DNA of 10,274 nucleotides from positions 1-10,274 of the forward strand of contig DASXXS010000059.1 in the NCBI GenBank assembly GCA_036502925.1. Reading direction: 5' to 3'. The translations under genes and the position numbers were made by a program. This DNA is from VAZQ01 sp036502925 (lineage in GTDB: Bacteria; Pseudomonadota; Alphaproteobacteria; Rhizobiales; Xanthobacteraceae). The notes under the pieces were generated by a model. The model was given only the letters and a program-made list of their open reading frames with translations, searched no databases and was not told where the DNA came from. Shown one piece after another: positions 1-5,591 of the stretch (position 1 is its first letter; each line of letters starts with the position of its first letter).

Positions 1-594
1 GCCCTTGATCGGCTTGATCGCGATCTCCTTCAAGGTGCCGATGCCGGCGGCCGCCAGATCGCGCGCGATGCCGTGCACGCCGGCGCAGTCGGGGCGGTTC
101 GGGGTCAGGTTGATCTCGATCACCGGATCGTCGAGCCCCGCCCATTGCGCGTAGGGCGCGCCGACCGGCGCCTCGGCCGGCAGCTCGATGATGCCTTCGT
201 GGTCGTCGGACAGCTGCAGCTCGAATTCCGAGCACAGCATGCCGCGGCTTTCCACGCCCCGGATGGTGCCGATGCCGAGCGTCATGTTCTTGCCCGGAAT
301 GAACGCGCCCGGCGCCACGAACACGCCTTTCATGCCGGCGCGGGCATTGGGCGCCCCGCACACGACCTGCACCGGCTCGCCCGCCCCGGTATCGACCATG
401 CACACGCGCAGCCGATCCGCATTGGGATGCTGCTCGGCGGCGATCACCCGTGCGATGGTGAACGGCGCGAGCGCCAGGCCCCGGTTCTCCACGCGCTCGA
501 CCTCGAGACCGATCATGGTGAGCTTGTCCACGATCGCATCAAGCGGAGCGTCGGTCTCCAGATGCTCCTTCAGCCAGAAGAGGGTGAATTTCAC
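1..594 (-). CDS. pheT: Phenylalanyl-tRNA synthetase beta subunit (N-terminal part)
   Basis: This is the beta subunit of the cytoplasmic alpha2-beta2 enzyme that charges tRNA-Phe. Only the first 198 codons are present; the reading frame is still open at the window edge. The protein begins (M)KFTLFWLKEHL, the usual PheT start. It continues into the tRNA-binding OB-fold (EMAP-like) domain, about residues 40-150, with HPNADRLRVC, VVCGAPNAR and SRGMLCSEFEL. The sequence ...NLTPNRPDC then leads towards the B3 region. The start is a GTG (592-594) that overlaps the pheS stop codon in a GTGA, a 4-base overlap that indicates translational coupling in the order pheS-pheT. No broken codon or frameshift is seen. 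The identification is very secure; only the C-terminal three quarters are out of view. Confidence 0.96.
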   Translation of the reverse strand, partial: MKFTLFWLKEHLETDAPLDAIVDKLTMIGLEVERVENRGLALAPFTIARVIAAEQHPNADRLRVCMVDTGAGEPVQVVCGAPNARAGMKGVFVAPGAFIPGKNMTLGIGTIRGVESRGMLCSEFELQLSDDHEGIIELPAEAPVGAPYAQWAGLDDPVIEINLTPNRPDCAGVHGIARDLAAAGIGTLKEIAIKPIKG

Positions 595-1673
595 GAGCTC
601 AGCCCTCCGGCCAGCGTCGGCAGATCGAGGGGGCGGAAGCCGTAATGGGCGAGCCAGCGCATGTCGGATTCGAAGAACGCGCGCAGGTCCGGCATGCCGT
701 ATTTCAGCATGGCGATGCGGTCGATCCCCATGCCCCAGGCAAAGCCCTGATACGTGTCGGGATCAAGCCCGCTATTGCGCAGCACGTTGGGATGCACCAT
801 GCCGCAGCCGAGGATTTCGAGCCAGTCCTCGCCCTCGCCGAATCTGATCTCGCCCTTGTCCCGCCGGCATTGGATGTCGACCTCGAGCGAAGGTTCGGTG
901 AACGGGAAGAACGAGGGGCGAAAGCGCATCTTGACCTGGTCGACCTCGAAGAAGGCTTTGCAGAATTCCTCCAGGATCCACTTCATGTGACCGAGATGGG
1001 AAGTCTTGTCGATCACCAGGCCCTCGACCTGGTGGAACATGGGGGTGTGGGTCTGGTCGGAATCGCAGCGGTAGGTGCGGCCAGGGATGATCACCCGGAT
1101 CGGCGGCTTTTGGCTCATCATGGTGCGTATCTGCACCGGGGACGTGTGGGTGCGCAGCAAGAGCCGCGAGCCGTCGGGCTTGGGATTGAAGAAGAACGTG
1201 TCATGCATCTCGCGGGCCGGGTGGCCCTCCGGGAAGTTGAGCTTGGTGAAATTCAGGTCATCGGTCTCGATGTCGGGACCTTCCGCGATCGAGAAGCCCA
1301 TATCGGCAAAAATCGCGGTGAGCTCGTCGACAACCTGGCTGATCGGATGCACGCGGCCGGTCTCGGCCGGGCTTTCCCGTACCGGCAGGGTGACGTCGAC
1401 GGTCTCGGTATTGAGGCGCTGATCGAGCGCGGCGGCCTTGAGGGTTTCCCGGCGCGCGGTGAGCGCCGCACCGAGCCGGTCCTTGAGGCCGTTGATGAGC
1501 GGTCCCTGCTGCTTGCGCTCGTCCGCGGTCATGCCGCCGAGCGTCTTGAGCAGCGCCGAGACCGATCCGCTCTTGCCGAGCGCGGCGATCCGCACGGCCT
1601 CGAGCGCGCTCTCATCGCCGGCCGCCGCGATGTCGGCCAGGAGTTTGTCTTCCAGCAGGGTCAGGTCGGACAT
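591..1673 (-). CDS. pheS: Phenylalanyl-tRNA synthetase alpha subunit
   Basis: This is the catalytic alpha subunit of the class II phenylalanyl-tRNA synthetase, 360 residues, the usual length for alphaproteobacteria. Residues 1-90 form the helical N-terminal arm that contacts tRNA. The catalytic domain follows: HPISQVVDEL (109-118), HPAREMHDTF (151-160), RTHTSPVQIRT (motif 2 area, 174-184), GRTYRCDSDQTHTPMFHQVE (198-217), RPSFFPFTEPS (Phe pocket, 252-262) and motif 3 WGMGIDRIAML (323-333). The ATG at 1671-1673 is the only start that fits the family; the Shine-Dalgarno sequence in front of it is weak. The gene ends inside the pheT start. It lies 146 bp after rplT, and that gap holds a palindromic repeat and a T-tract that could act on pheST expression. 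No Phe-rich leader peptide like E. coli pheM was found. Confidence 0.97.
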   Translation of the reverse strand: MSDLTLLEDKLLADIAAAGDESALEAVRIAALGKSGSVSALLKTLGGMTADERKQQGPLINGLKDRLGAALTARRETLKAAALDQRLNTETVDVTLPVRESPAETGRVHPISQVVDELTAIFADMGFSIAEGPDIETDDLNFTKLNFPEGHPAREMHDTFFFNPKPDGSRLLLRTHTSPVQIRTMMSQKPPIRVIIPGRTYRCDSDQTHTPMFHQVEGLVIDKTSHLGHMKWILEEFCKAFFEVDQVKMRFRPSFFPFTEPSLEVDIQCRRDKGEIRFGEGEDWLEILGCGMVHPNVLRNSGLDPDTYQGFAWGMGIDRIAMLKYGMPDLRAFFESDMRWLAHYGFRPLDLPTLAGGLSS

Positions 1674-1681
1674 GGCACACC

Positions 1682-1763
1682 AAAAAATCTATGTAGCCCG
1701 GATGCAGCGAAGCGTAATCCGGGAAGGGCGTTCCCGCATTGCGCTTCGCTCCATGCGGGCTAC
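1682..1763 (-). repeat. Double-hairpin palindromic repeat and T-tract in the pheS leader
   Basis: Two 32-base arms (1693-1724 and 1732-1763), separated by 7 bases, are inverted copies differing at four positions. Each arm also folds alone: CCCGGAT/ATCCGGG in the left arm and CCCGCAT/ATGCGGG in the right. The G-C to C-G differences keep both stems paired. Arms beginning GTAGCCCG.ATG.AGCGAAGCG are, from memory, a common intergenic repeat of Rhizobiales genomes. Read on the minus strand, the structure is followed within a few bases by six T residues (1687-1682) just before the pheS start. It could therefore act as an intrinsic terminator or attenuator. The terminator role is inference. Confidence 0.75.
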
Positions 1764-1765
1764 CG

Positions 1766-1789
1766 GCGCGGCCAAGAGGCTGGCCGCGC
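1766..1789. repeat. Perfect 9-bp GC hairpin in the rplT-pheS gap
   Basis: GCGCGGCCA (1766-1774) and TGGCCGCGC (1781-1789) form a perfect stem with a 6-base loop. It lies about 30 bases after the rplT stop on the transcribed strand and directly before the double-hairpin repeat. No T-tract follows it, so it may protect the upstream RNA end or pause polymerase rather than terminate transcription. Confidence 0.6.
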
Positions 1790-1819
1790 TAACCGATCGC
1801 GGCCTCGGAAAAGCAGGGG

Positions 1820-2185
1820 TCAGGCCGTCGCCGGCAGCGCGGCTTTGGCCCGTTCCACGATCGCCTGGAATGCGGTCGGCTCGCGTATGGCGAGATCGGA
1901 CAGCACCTTGCGGTCGACCAACAGCCCGGCTTTGGCGAGGCCGTCGATAAATCGGCTGTAGCTCAGTCCGAACGGCCGCACCGCCGCGTTCAGCCGCTGA
2001 ATCCACAACGCCCGGAAAGTGCGCTTCCTGCGCTTGCGGTCCCGAAAGGCATATTGGTTCGCCTTCTCGACCGCCTGCTTGGCGACCCGGATGGTGTTCT
2101 TGCGCCGGCCGTAATAGCCCTTGGCGGCTTTGAGGACCTTCTTGTGCTTGGCGTGTCCGGTGACGCCACGTTTGACGCGGGCCAT
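1820..2185 (-). CDS. rplT: 50S ribosomal protein L20
   Basis: This is ribosomal protein L20, 121 residues, a very basic protein that binds 23S rRNA early in assembly of the large subunit. It has the invariant start MARVKRGVTGHAKHKKVLK, then GYYGRRKNT, YAFRDRKRRKRTFRALWIQR, the GLSYSRFIDGL segment and the VLSDLAIREP C-terminal helix. The ATG (2183-2185) has a good Shine-Dalgarno sequence, AGGAGA at 2192-2197. The gene sits between rpmI and pheS, as in the classic bacterial operon. In E. coli, L20 also represses translation of rpmI-rplT by binding the leader mRNA. I see no obvious copy of that pseudoknot here, and the gap to rpmI is instead occupied by a Rhizobiales-type palindrome. Confidence 0.97.
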   Translation of the reverse strand: MARVKRGVTGHAKHKKVLKAAKGYYGRRKNTIRVAKQAVEKANQYAFRDRKRRKRTFRALWIQRLNAAVRPFGLSYSRFIDGLAKAGLLVDRKVLSDLAIREPTAFQAIVERAKAALPATA

Positions 2186-2215
2186 GGCTGATCTCCTCGC
2201 GGTTGGTTGGTTTCA

Positions 2216-2265
2216 GAGCATGGTCGCGAAAAAGGGGATGCCGGCTTTTGCGACCGACCATGCTC
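2216..2265. repeat. GAGCATG-type palindromic repeat between rpmI and rplT
   Basis: The left arm GAGCATGGTCGCGAAAA (2216-2232) pairs with the right arm (2246-2265), whose reverse complement is GAGCATGGTCGGTCGCAAAA. The right arm carries three extra bases, a small GAC/CGA duplication. The loop carries GGGGATGCCGG. The overall pattern GAGCATG..., A-run, GGG..CCGG, T-run, ...CATGCTC matches a palindrome that I remember as scattered in many copies through Rhizobiales genomes. The family name is from memory and was not searched. Confidence 0.7.
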
Positions 2266-2282
2266 CGGCAAAAAGCCTCGGC

Positions 2283-2483
2283 TCAGCCGTTGGGCAGGAA
2301 ATACTTCTTGATGTTGTCGCCATCGGTCTTGAACAGGACCTTGGTGCCGCGCAACTGGCGGATTTGCTTCTTGGTCCGCTTGATCATGCCGTGGCGCTTG
2401 CGGGACTGCTGAAACAGGACCTTCCCGGTCGCCGTCACCTTGAAGCGCTTCTTGGCGCCCGACTTGGTCTTGAGCTTGGGCAT
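2283..2483 (-). CDS. rpmI: 50S ribosomal protein L35
   Basis: This is ribosomal protein L35, 66 residues, a small basic protein of the large subunit. It carries the family start MPKLKTKSGAKKRFKVTATG, the central RKRHGMIKRTKKQIRQLRG and the C-terminal end KKYFLPNG. The ATG at 2481-2483 is preceded by AGGAGAG (2488-2494), a strong Shine-Dalgarno sequence at normal spacing. It lies between infC and rplT in the canonical order. The gap back to infC is unusually wide (315 bp) for genes that are usually close together, so a separate promoter or processing site for rpmI-rplT is possible, though I cannot point to a convincing one. Confidence 0.97.
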   Translation of the reverse strand: MPKLKTKSGAKKRFKVTATGKVLFQQSRKRHGMIKRTKKQIRQLRGTKVLFKTDGDNIKKYFLPNG

Positions 2484-2686
2484 TTGGCTCTCCTGTTCCG
2501 GCCGGACGATTTGAGCCCAATCGGCCCGGTCCGCCGGTGATCGCATCGATAAAGTGTGCTGATTGAGCACTTCGCCGCAGCCACGGCAGCCCTTGAAGAG
2601 CCGGGTCGCGGGAGGGCCGGGTTATGGCAGAGGACATCCGAAAATACAATCGGTCGCCGCACCGGTCACCGCACTCTCCGCCTTAC

Positions 2687-2753
2687 CTCCCCCTGCAAGG
2701 GGGAGAGCCTGCCCTCGGGCCACGACCCGAGGGTCGGATCGCATAGCGATCCG
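2687..2753. repeat. Triple-hairpin repeat in the infC-rpmI gap
   Basis: The 315-base gap between infC and rpmI contains three consecutive perfect 8-bp hairpins: CTCCCCCT/AGGGGGAG with a 3-base loop (2687-2705), CCCTCGGG/CCCGAGGG with a 6-base loop (2712-2733) and CGGATCGC/GCGATCCG with a 3-base loop (2735-2753). A G-rich run follows up to about 2774. Modules with CTCCCCCTTGCAGGGGGAG and ATCGCATAGCGATCCG are, from memory, common in Rhizobiales intergenic DNA. No T-tract follows on the transcribed (minus) strand. The rest of the gap (2484-2680) holds only the rpmI Shine-Dalgarno sequence and a short GTGCT/AGCAC hairpin near 2560. Confidence 0.7.
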
Positions 2754-2798
2754 GGAGGGGGGGAGGGAAAGGGGCGCCGCCGTGCAAGTGCGAGGACC

Positions 2799-3338
2799 TC
2801 AGCGCGGCGCCAGCACCATCACCACCTGACGGCCCTCGAAGCGCGGTTCCTGCTCGATCTTGGCGAACTTGGAGTTGTCGTCCTTCACGCGGTTGAGGAG
2901 CTGGGTACCCAGTTCCTGGTGCGCCATCTCGCGGCCGCGGAAGCGCAGCGTGACCTTGACCTTGTCGCCTTCCTCGAAGAAGCGCTGCATGGAGCGCATC
3001 TTCACTTCGTAATCGTGGTCGTCGATCATGGGGCGGAGCTTGATCTCCTTGACCTCGACCACCTTCTGTTTCTTGCGGGCTTCCGCTGCCTTCTTCTGCG
3101 CCTGGTATTTGTATTTACCGTAATCGAGGATTTTGCAGACGGGCGGTTCCGAGTTGGGGGCGATCTCGACCAGATCAAGCCCGGCCTCGACGGCTTTTGC
3201 CAAGGCGATCTGGGTATCGACAACGCCATGGTTGGCGCCGGTCTGGTCGATCAATTGTACTTCGCGGGATCGGATTTCCTCATTGAGGCGCGGGCCGTCT
3301 TTCTGGACGGGCTGCGGGGTTCTCATCGGGCGGCGAAT
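2799..3338 (-). CDS. infC: Translation initiation factor IF-3 (ATT start)
   Basis: IF3 binds the 30S subunit, keeps it apart from 50S and checks the start codon and initiator tRNA. The protein is 179 residues. The N-terminal domain has DGPRLNEEIRSREVQLID (14-31) and DLVEIAPNSEPPVCKILDYG; a basic linker rich in K, A and E follows; the C-terminal domain has EIKLRPMIDDHDYEVK and VTLRFRGREMAHQELG. The family begins at (M)RRP..., which here puts the start on an ATT (3336-3338). A strong GAGGAG lies 9 bases upstream (3348-3353). The next upstream in-frame start would add 22 residues foreign to the family and would place this Shine-Dalgarno inside the coding region. An AUU start in E. coli infC lets IF3 repress its own translation, and the same control is likely here. 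Confidence 0.95.
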   Translation of the reverse strand: MRRPMRTPQPVQKDGPRLNEEIRSREVQLIDQTGANHGVVDTQIALAKAVEAGLDLVEIAPNSEPPVCKILDYGKYKYQAQKKAAEARKKQKVVEVKEIKLRPMIDDHDYEVKMRSMQRFFEEGDKVKVTLRFRGREMAHQELGTQLLNRVKDDNSKFAKIEQEPRFEGRQVVMVLAPR

Positions 3339-3347
3339 GGCTTTGCT

Positions 3348-3353
3348 CTCCTC
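3348..3353 (-). promoter_or_regulatory. Ribosome binding site that fixes the infC ATT start
   Basis: GAGGAG on the minus strand, 9 bases before the ATT at 3338. It is among the best Shine-Dalgarno matches in the window and has no ATG, GTG or TTG at a suitable distance in the infC frame. The next in-frame ATG downstream (residue 5) lies about 21 bases from it, too far for normal initiation. Confidence 0.75.
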
Positions 3354-3391
3354 ATGCTGTTGCGTGGAGCCCTTAAGCGACGGGCAGGCGA

Positions 3392-3420
3392 AGGATCGGG
3401 ACAAACCGGCGGCAAGTCAA
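3392..3420 (-). promoter_or_regulatory. Possible promoter of the infC operon
   Basis: TTGACT (3420-3415) is a near-consensus -35 element. A 17-base spacer places GATCCT (3397-3392) at -10, which is a poor match. The site is about 55 bases upstream of the infC start and downstream of the inverted repeat that ends the glycosyltransferase gene, where an operon promoter is expected. Confidence 0.35.
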
Positions 3421-3463
3421 CGGCAATATGGGGTGTCGTGTGGCGGAATGCAGCGGGCGGGGG

Positions 3464-3550
3464 GAGCCAGAGGACAGAGGACGGAGGACAGAGACAGAGG
3501 AGGCAAGGGCAGCGCACGACCTCCGTCGTCCGTCGTCTGTCTTCCGGCTC
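3464..3550. repeat. Heptamer-built inverted repeat after the glycosyltransferase gene
   Basis: The left arm (3464-3494) is made of degenerate heptamers such as AGGACAG, AGGACGG and AGGACAG. The right arm (3520-3550) is its inverted copy with about five mismatches in the first 28 positions, most of them one heptamer apart. Both ends carry GAGCC/GGCTC, and a 25-base loop separates the arms. The right arm runs into the stop codon of the glycosyltransferase gene, so its transcript could end in this hairpin. I think similar low-complexity units occur in other Rhizobiales genomes; that is memory, not a search. Confidence 0.7.
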
Positions 3551-4760
3551 AGAGCTCGCGCGCCAGCAGCGACATATAGACGGCCCGGGTCGCGGCGGCG
3601 GCGCTCTGTGGAGAAAACATGTATTCGGCGAACTGGCGCGCGCGGGCCGCCATCGCCTGGTACTCGGCCGGACCGAGCTGCAAGGCGACCTTGAGCGTGT
3701 GGGCAAGGCCGACGGGATCGGCGGCCGCGACCACCCATCCGGTGCGCAGGTCCTCCGGCATTCTGGGCGGCACCAGCACATGCTCCGGCAACATGCCCAC
3801 ATCCGATGTCACCACCGGCCGGGCCATGGCCTGGGCTTGCGCCACCACGCTGCCCAGCAGAGGCGGCTCGACCGCGGTCACCGCCACGATATCGGCACAC
3901 GCGAATGCGGCCGGCATGTCGGGGCAATGGCCGGTCAACCGCAACAAGCGCTCGACGCCGAGGTCCCGCGCCTGTTTCATGATCTCGCGCGCATAATTGC
4001 GGTGCGTCGCATGCTCTCCGACCAGGGCGAAGATGACGCCCTCCACGCCTTCGTCGGTGAACGTGCGCGCAACCTCAGGCACGATGATCTGCCCGTTCCA
4101 CGGCGCCAGCCGGCCGGGTACCAGCACGATCCCGGCATGGCCTGGAATCTGCCAGGCGCTGCGCAAGGCTTCGCAGCGCTCCGGTTGCACCGCCTGCGGA
4201 TCGAACACGGCAGTGTCGATCTGGCGCGGGATGATGGTGATCTGATCCGGCGCGGTGGCATAACGTTTCATGACCGGATCTGCCGCATAGAGCGACGGCG
4301 CGATGATGCGATCAGCCTGCGCCAGCGCGGCCGAAAGGGGTGCCGGCCAGCGCCGTCCGACGGCGGGTGCGTCCGGCAGCGTGGTGACGAGCCAGACCGC
4401 GATCCGCGCCGCCGCCGCGCGCGCGCTCCAGGCGCCGCCGGCGCTCTGCGCATGCACGATATCGATGCGCTCGGCCGCAATGAGGTTTTCCAGCACACGG
4501 GCATTTTTGCGCAGCCGCAGCGGATTGATGGTGGCGTTGGGCAGCTCGATCCATTCCCCGCCGAAGGCCCGCAGCTCGCCCCGCAGCGGGCCGTCGGCAG
4601 CCGCCACCAGCGCCCGCGCGCCGGCCTGCAGCAGAGCGAACGCGACGTTGACGGCGGCGCGGGAATTGGGCTCCTCGTACAAAGCCGGCACGATCTGCAA
4701 TATGGTGGCGCCGGCGAGCGTGCGCCGCGGAACGCGCGTGCCCTTGAAGCCATCGCTCAC
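3549..4760 (-). CDS. GT4-like glycosyltransferase with altered donor site
   Basis: A 403-residue GT-B fold protein of the glycosyltransferase family 4 type, without signal peptide or membrane helix. The N-terminal Rossmann domain has ATILQIVPALYEEPNSRAAV (18-37), where relatives usually have GGAER, and DIVHAQSAGGAW (100-111). The C-terminal domain has IIPRQIDTAVFDP (176-188), VPGRLAPWNGQ (214-224), LTGHCPDMPAAFACADIV (275-292) and EPPLLGSVVAQAQAMARPVV (298-317). In active GT4 enzymes the donor phosphates are held by an Arg and a Lys, and an EX7E motif binds the sugar nucleotide. Here R217 is kept, the Lys is N222, and both Glu positions are P300 and Q308. The start chosen is GTG (4758-4760), where a family-like N-terminus begins; the frame stays open to 5000 but would then run into the divergent hydrolase gene. 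The acceptor and donor are unknown, and activity is uncertain. Confidence 0.8.
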   Translation of the reverse strand: MSDGFKGTRVPRRTLAGATILQIVPALYEEPNSRAAVNVAFALLQAGARALVAAADGPLRGELRAFGGEWIELPNATINPLRLRKNARVLENLIAAERIDIVHAQSAGGAWSARAAAARIAVWLVTTLPDAPAVGRRWPAPLSAALAQADRIIAPSLYAADPVMKRYATAPDQITIIPRQIDTAVFDPQAVQPERCEALRSAWQIPGHAGIVLVPGRLAPWNGQIIVPEVARTFTDEGVEGVIFALVGEHATHRNYAREIMKQARDLGVERLLRLTGHCPDMPAAFACADIVAVTAVEPPLLGSVVAQAQAMARPVVTSDVGMLPEHVLVPPRMPEDLRTGWVVAAADPVGLAHTLKVALQLGPAEYQAMAARARQFAEYMFSPQSAAAATRAVYMSLLAREL

Positions 4761-4793
4761 GATTGTTGGAGGCTGATTCGCCGGTGCTGATCC

Positions 4794-5570
4794 ATGAGCA
4801 ATGATTGCCTGAAATCGCTGGCGGTTGGAACTGGCCAGGCGGCCCGGCTGATTGCGGTACGGCAGCGTCCGGGCGGAGCGCCCGGGTTGTTTTGGTTGGG
4901 CGGGTTCAAATCCGACATGCAGGGGACCAAGGCGCAGGCCCTCGACGCCTGGGCGCAACAGCATGGGCGCGCGCTCACGCGCTTCGACTATTCGGGTCAC
5001 GGCGAATCGGGCGGCAGCTTCACGGATGGGACGATCGGGCGCTGGCTCGAGGAGAGCCTGGCCGCCTTCGACGCCTGCTGTAACGGGCCGCAGGTGGTGA
5101 TCGGCTCCTCCATGGGTGGATGGTTGGCTTTGCTGCTGGTGCGCGAGCTGGCGCGACGGGTCTCTCCGTCAGCCGCCAGGATCGCCGCCCTGGTCCTGAT
5201 CGCGCCCGCGGTCGACTTCACCGAAGCCTTGATGTGGAAGCGTTTCTCGCCGGAGATCCAGCGGCAGATCGAGGAGAACGGCGCCTGGGAGCGGCCATCC
5301 CGGTACGGCGAGGAACCATATCCCATCACCCGCGGGCTGATCGAAGAGGCGCGGCGCCACCTGCTTCTCGACGGCATGATCGAGACCGGCTGCCCGGTCC
5401 GCATACTCCAGGGGGTGCAGGATCCGGACGTGCCGTGGCAGCACGCCGTCGACCTCACGGCGCGCTTGGCGCAGGACGACGTCGTGCTCACCTTGGTCAA
5501 GGACGGCGATCATCGCTTGTCGCGCCCGGAGGACGTGGAGCGGATGCTGGCCGCGGTGGCGGAGTTTTGA
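4794..5570 (+). CDS. Alpha/beta hydrolase, ABHD10-like serine esterase
   Basis: A 258-residue alpha/beta hydrolase, probably cytoplasmic because no signal peptide is seen. The oxyanion region is FWLGGFKSDMQGTKA (33-47), and RFDYSGHGESGG (63-74) is the usual loop after the third strand. The nucleophile elbow is GSSMGGW (104-110), with S106 as the likely catalytic Ser. D210 in QGVQDPDVPW and H240 in DGDHRLSRPED complete the triad. The FKSDM..TKA and SGHGESGG pattern resembles the ABHD10 group, whose members hydrolyse thioesters and acyl-glucuronides. That is family knowledge; the substrate here cannot be read from the sequence. The gene is divergent from the glycosyltransferase with only 33 bp between the starts, so the two promoters must overlap or lie inside the genes. 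It converges on the FitA-like gene with a 17-bp gap. Confidence 0.85.
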   Translation: MSNDCLKSLAVGTGQAARLIAVRQRPGGAPGLFWLGGFKSDMQGTKAQALDAWAQQHGRALTRFDYSGHGESGGSFTDGTIGRWLEESLAAFDACCNGPQVVIGSSMGGWLALLLVRELARRVSPSAARIAALVLIAPAVDFTEALMWKRFSPEIQRQIEENGAWERPSRYGEEPYPITRGLIEEARRHLLLDGMIETGCPVRILQGVQDPDVPWQHAVDLTARLAQDDVVLTLVKDGDHRLSRPEDVERMLAAVAEF

Positions 5571-5573
5571 TTG

Positions 5574-5591
5574 GGTACCGAGAATGATCAC
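5574..5591 (-). pseudogene. Possible remnant of a FitB/VapC PIN-toxin start
   Basis: Six codons read GTG ATC ATT CTC GGT ACC, (M)IILGT, overlapping the antitoxin stop codon by GTGA. FitB-type PIN toxins usually begin M-I-[IVL]-L-D-T-N at exactly this junction. The catalytic Asp position is Gly here, and after the sixth codon the frame runs into the reverse strand of the hydrolase gene with no PIN-domain signature. This looks like the stump left by a deletion. It is very short, so chance is possible. Confidence 0.35.

Noticed and set aside
1..847. Plus-strand open frames opposite pheT and pheS
   Set aside because: They are antisense to a secure PheT/PheS reading frame and show no domain of their own.
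1691..1756. A 21-codon minus-strand frame before pheS as a pheM-like leader peptide
   Set aside because: It lies wholly inside the palindromic repeat and contains no run of Phe codons, so it cannot sense phenylalanyl-tRNA in the usual way.
3464..3550. CRISPR-like repeats
   Set aside because: The units are seven bases, contiguous and degenerate, with no spacers; they form one inverted repeat.
2556..4790. A very long plus-strand open frame (744 codons)
   Set aside because: It lies opposite infC and the glycosyltransferase gene, has a composition rich in R, G, H and D with no domain, and is the antisense shadow usual in high-GC coding DNA.
5169..5591. A 140-codon minus-strand frame after the antitoxin, of the right length for a FitB toxin
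   Set aside because: Only the first six codons resemble a PIN toxin. The rest is the reverse strand of the alpha/beta hydrolase and lacks the acidic residues and motifs of a PIN domain.
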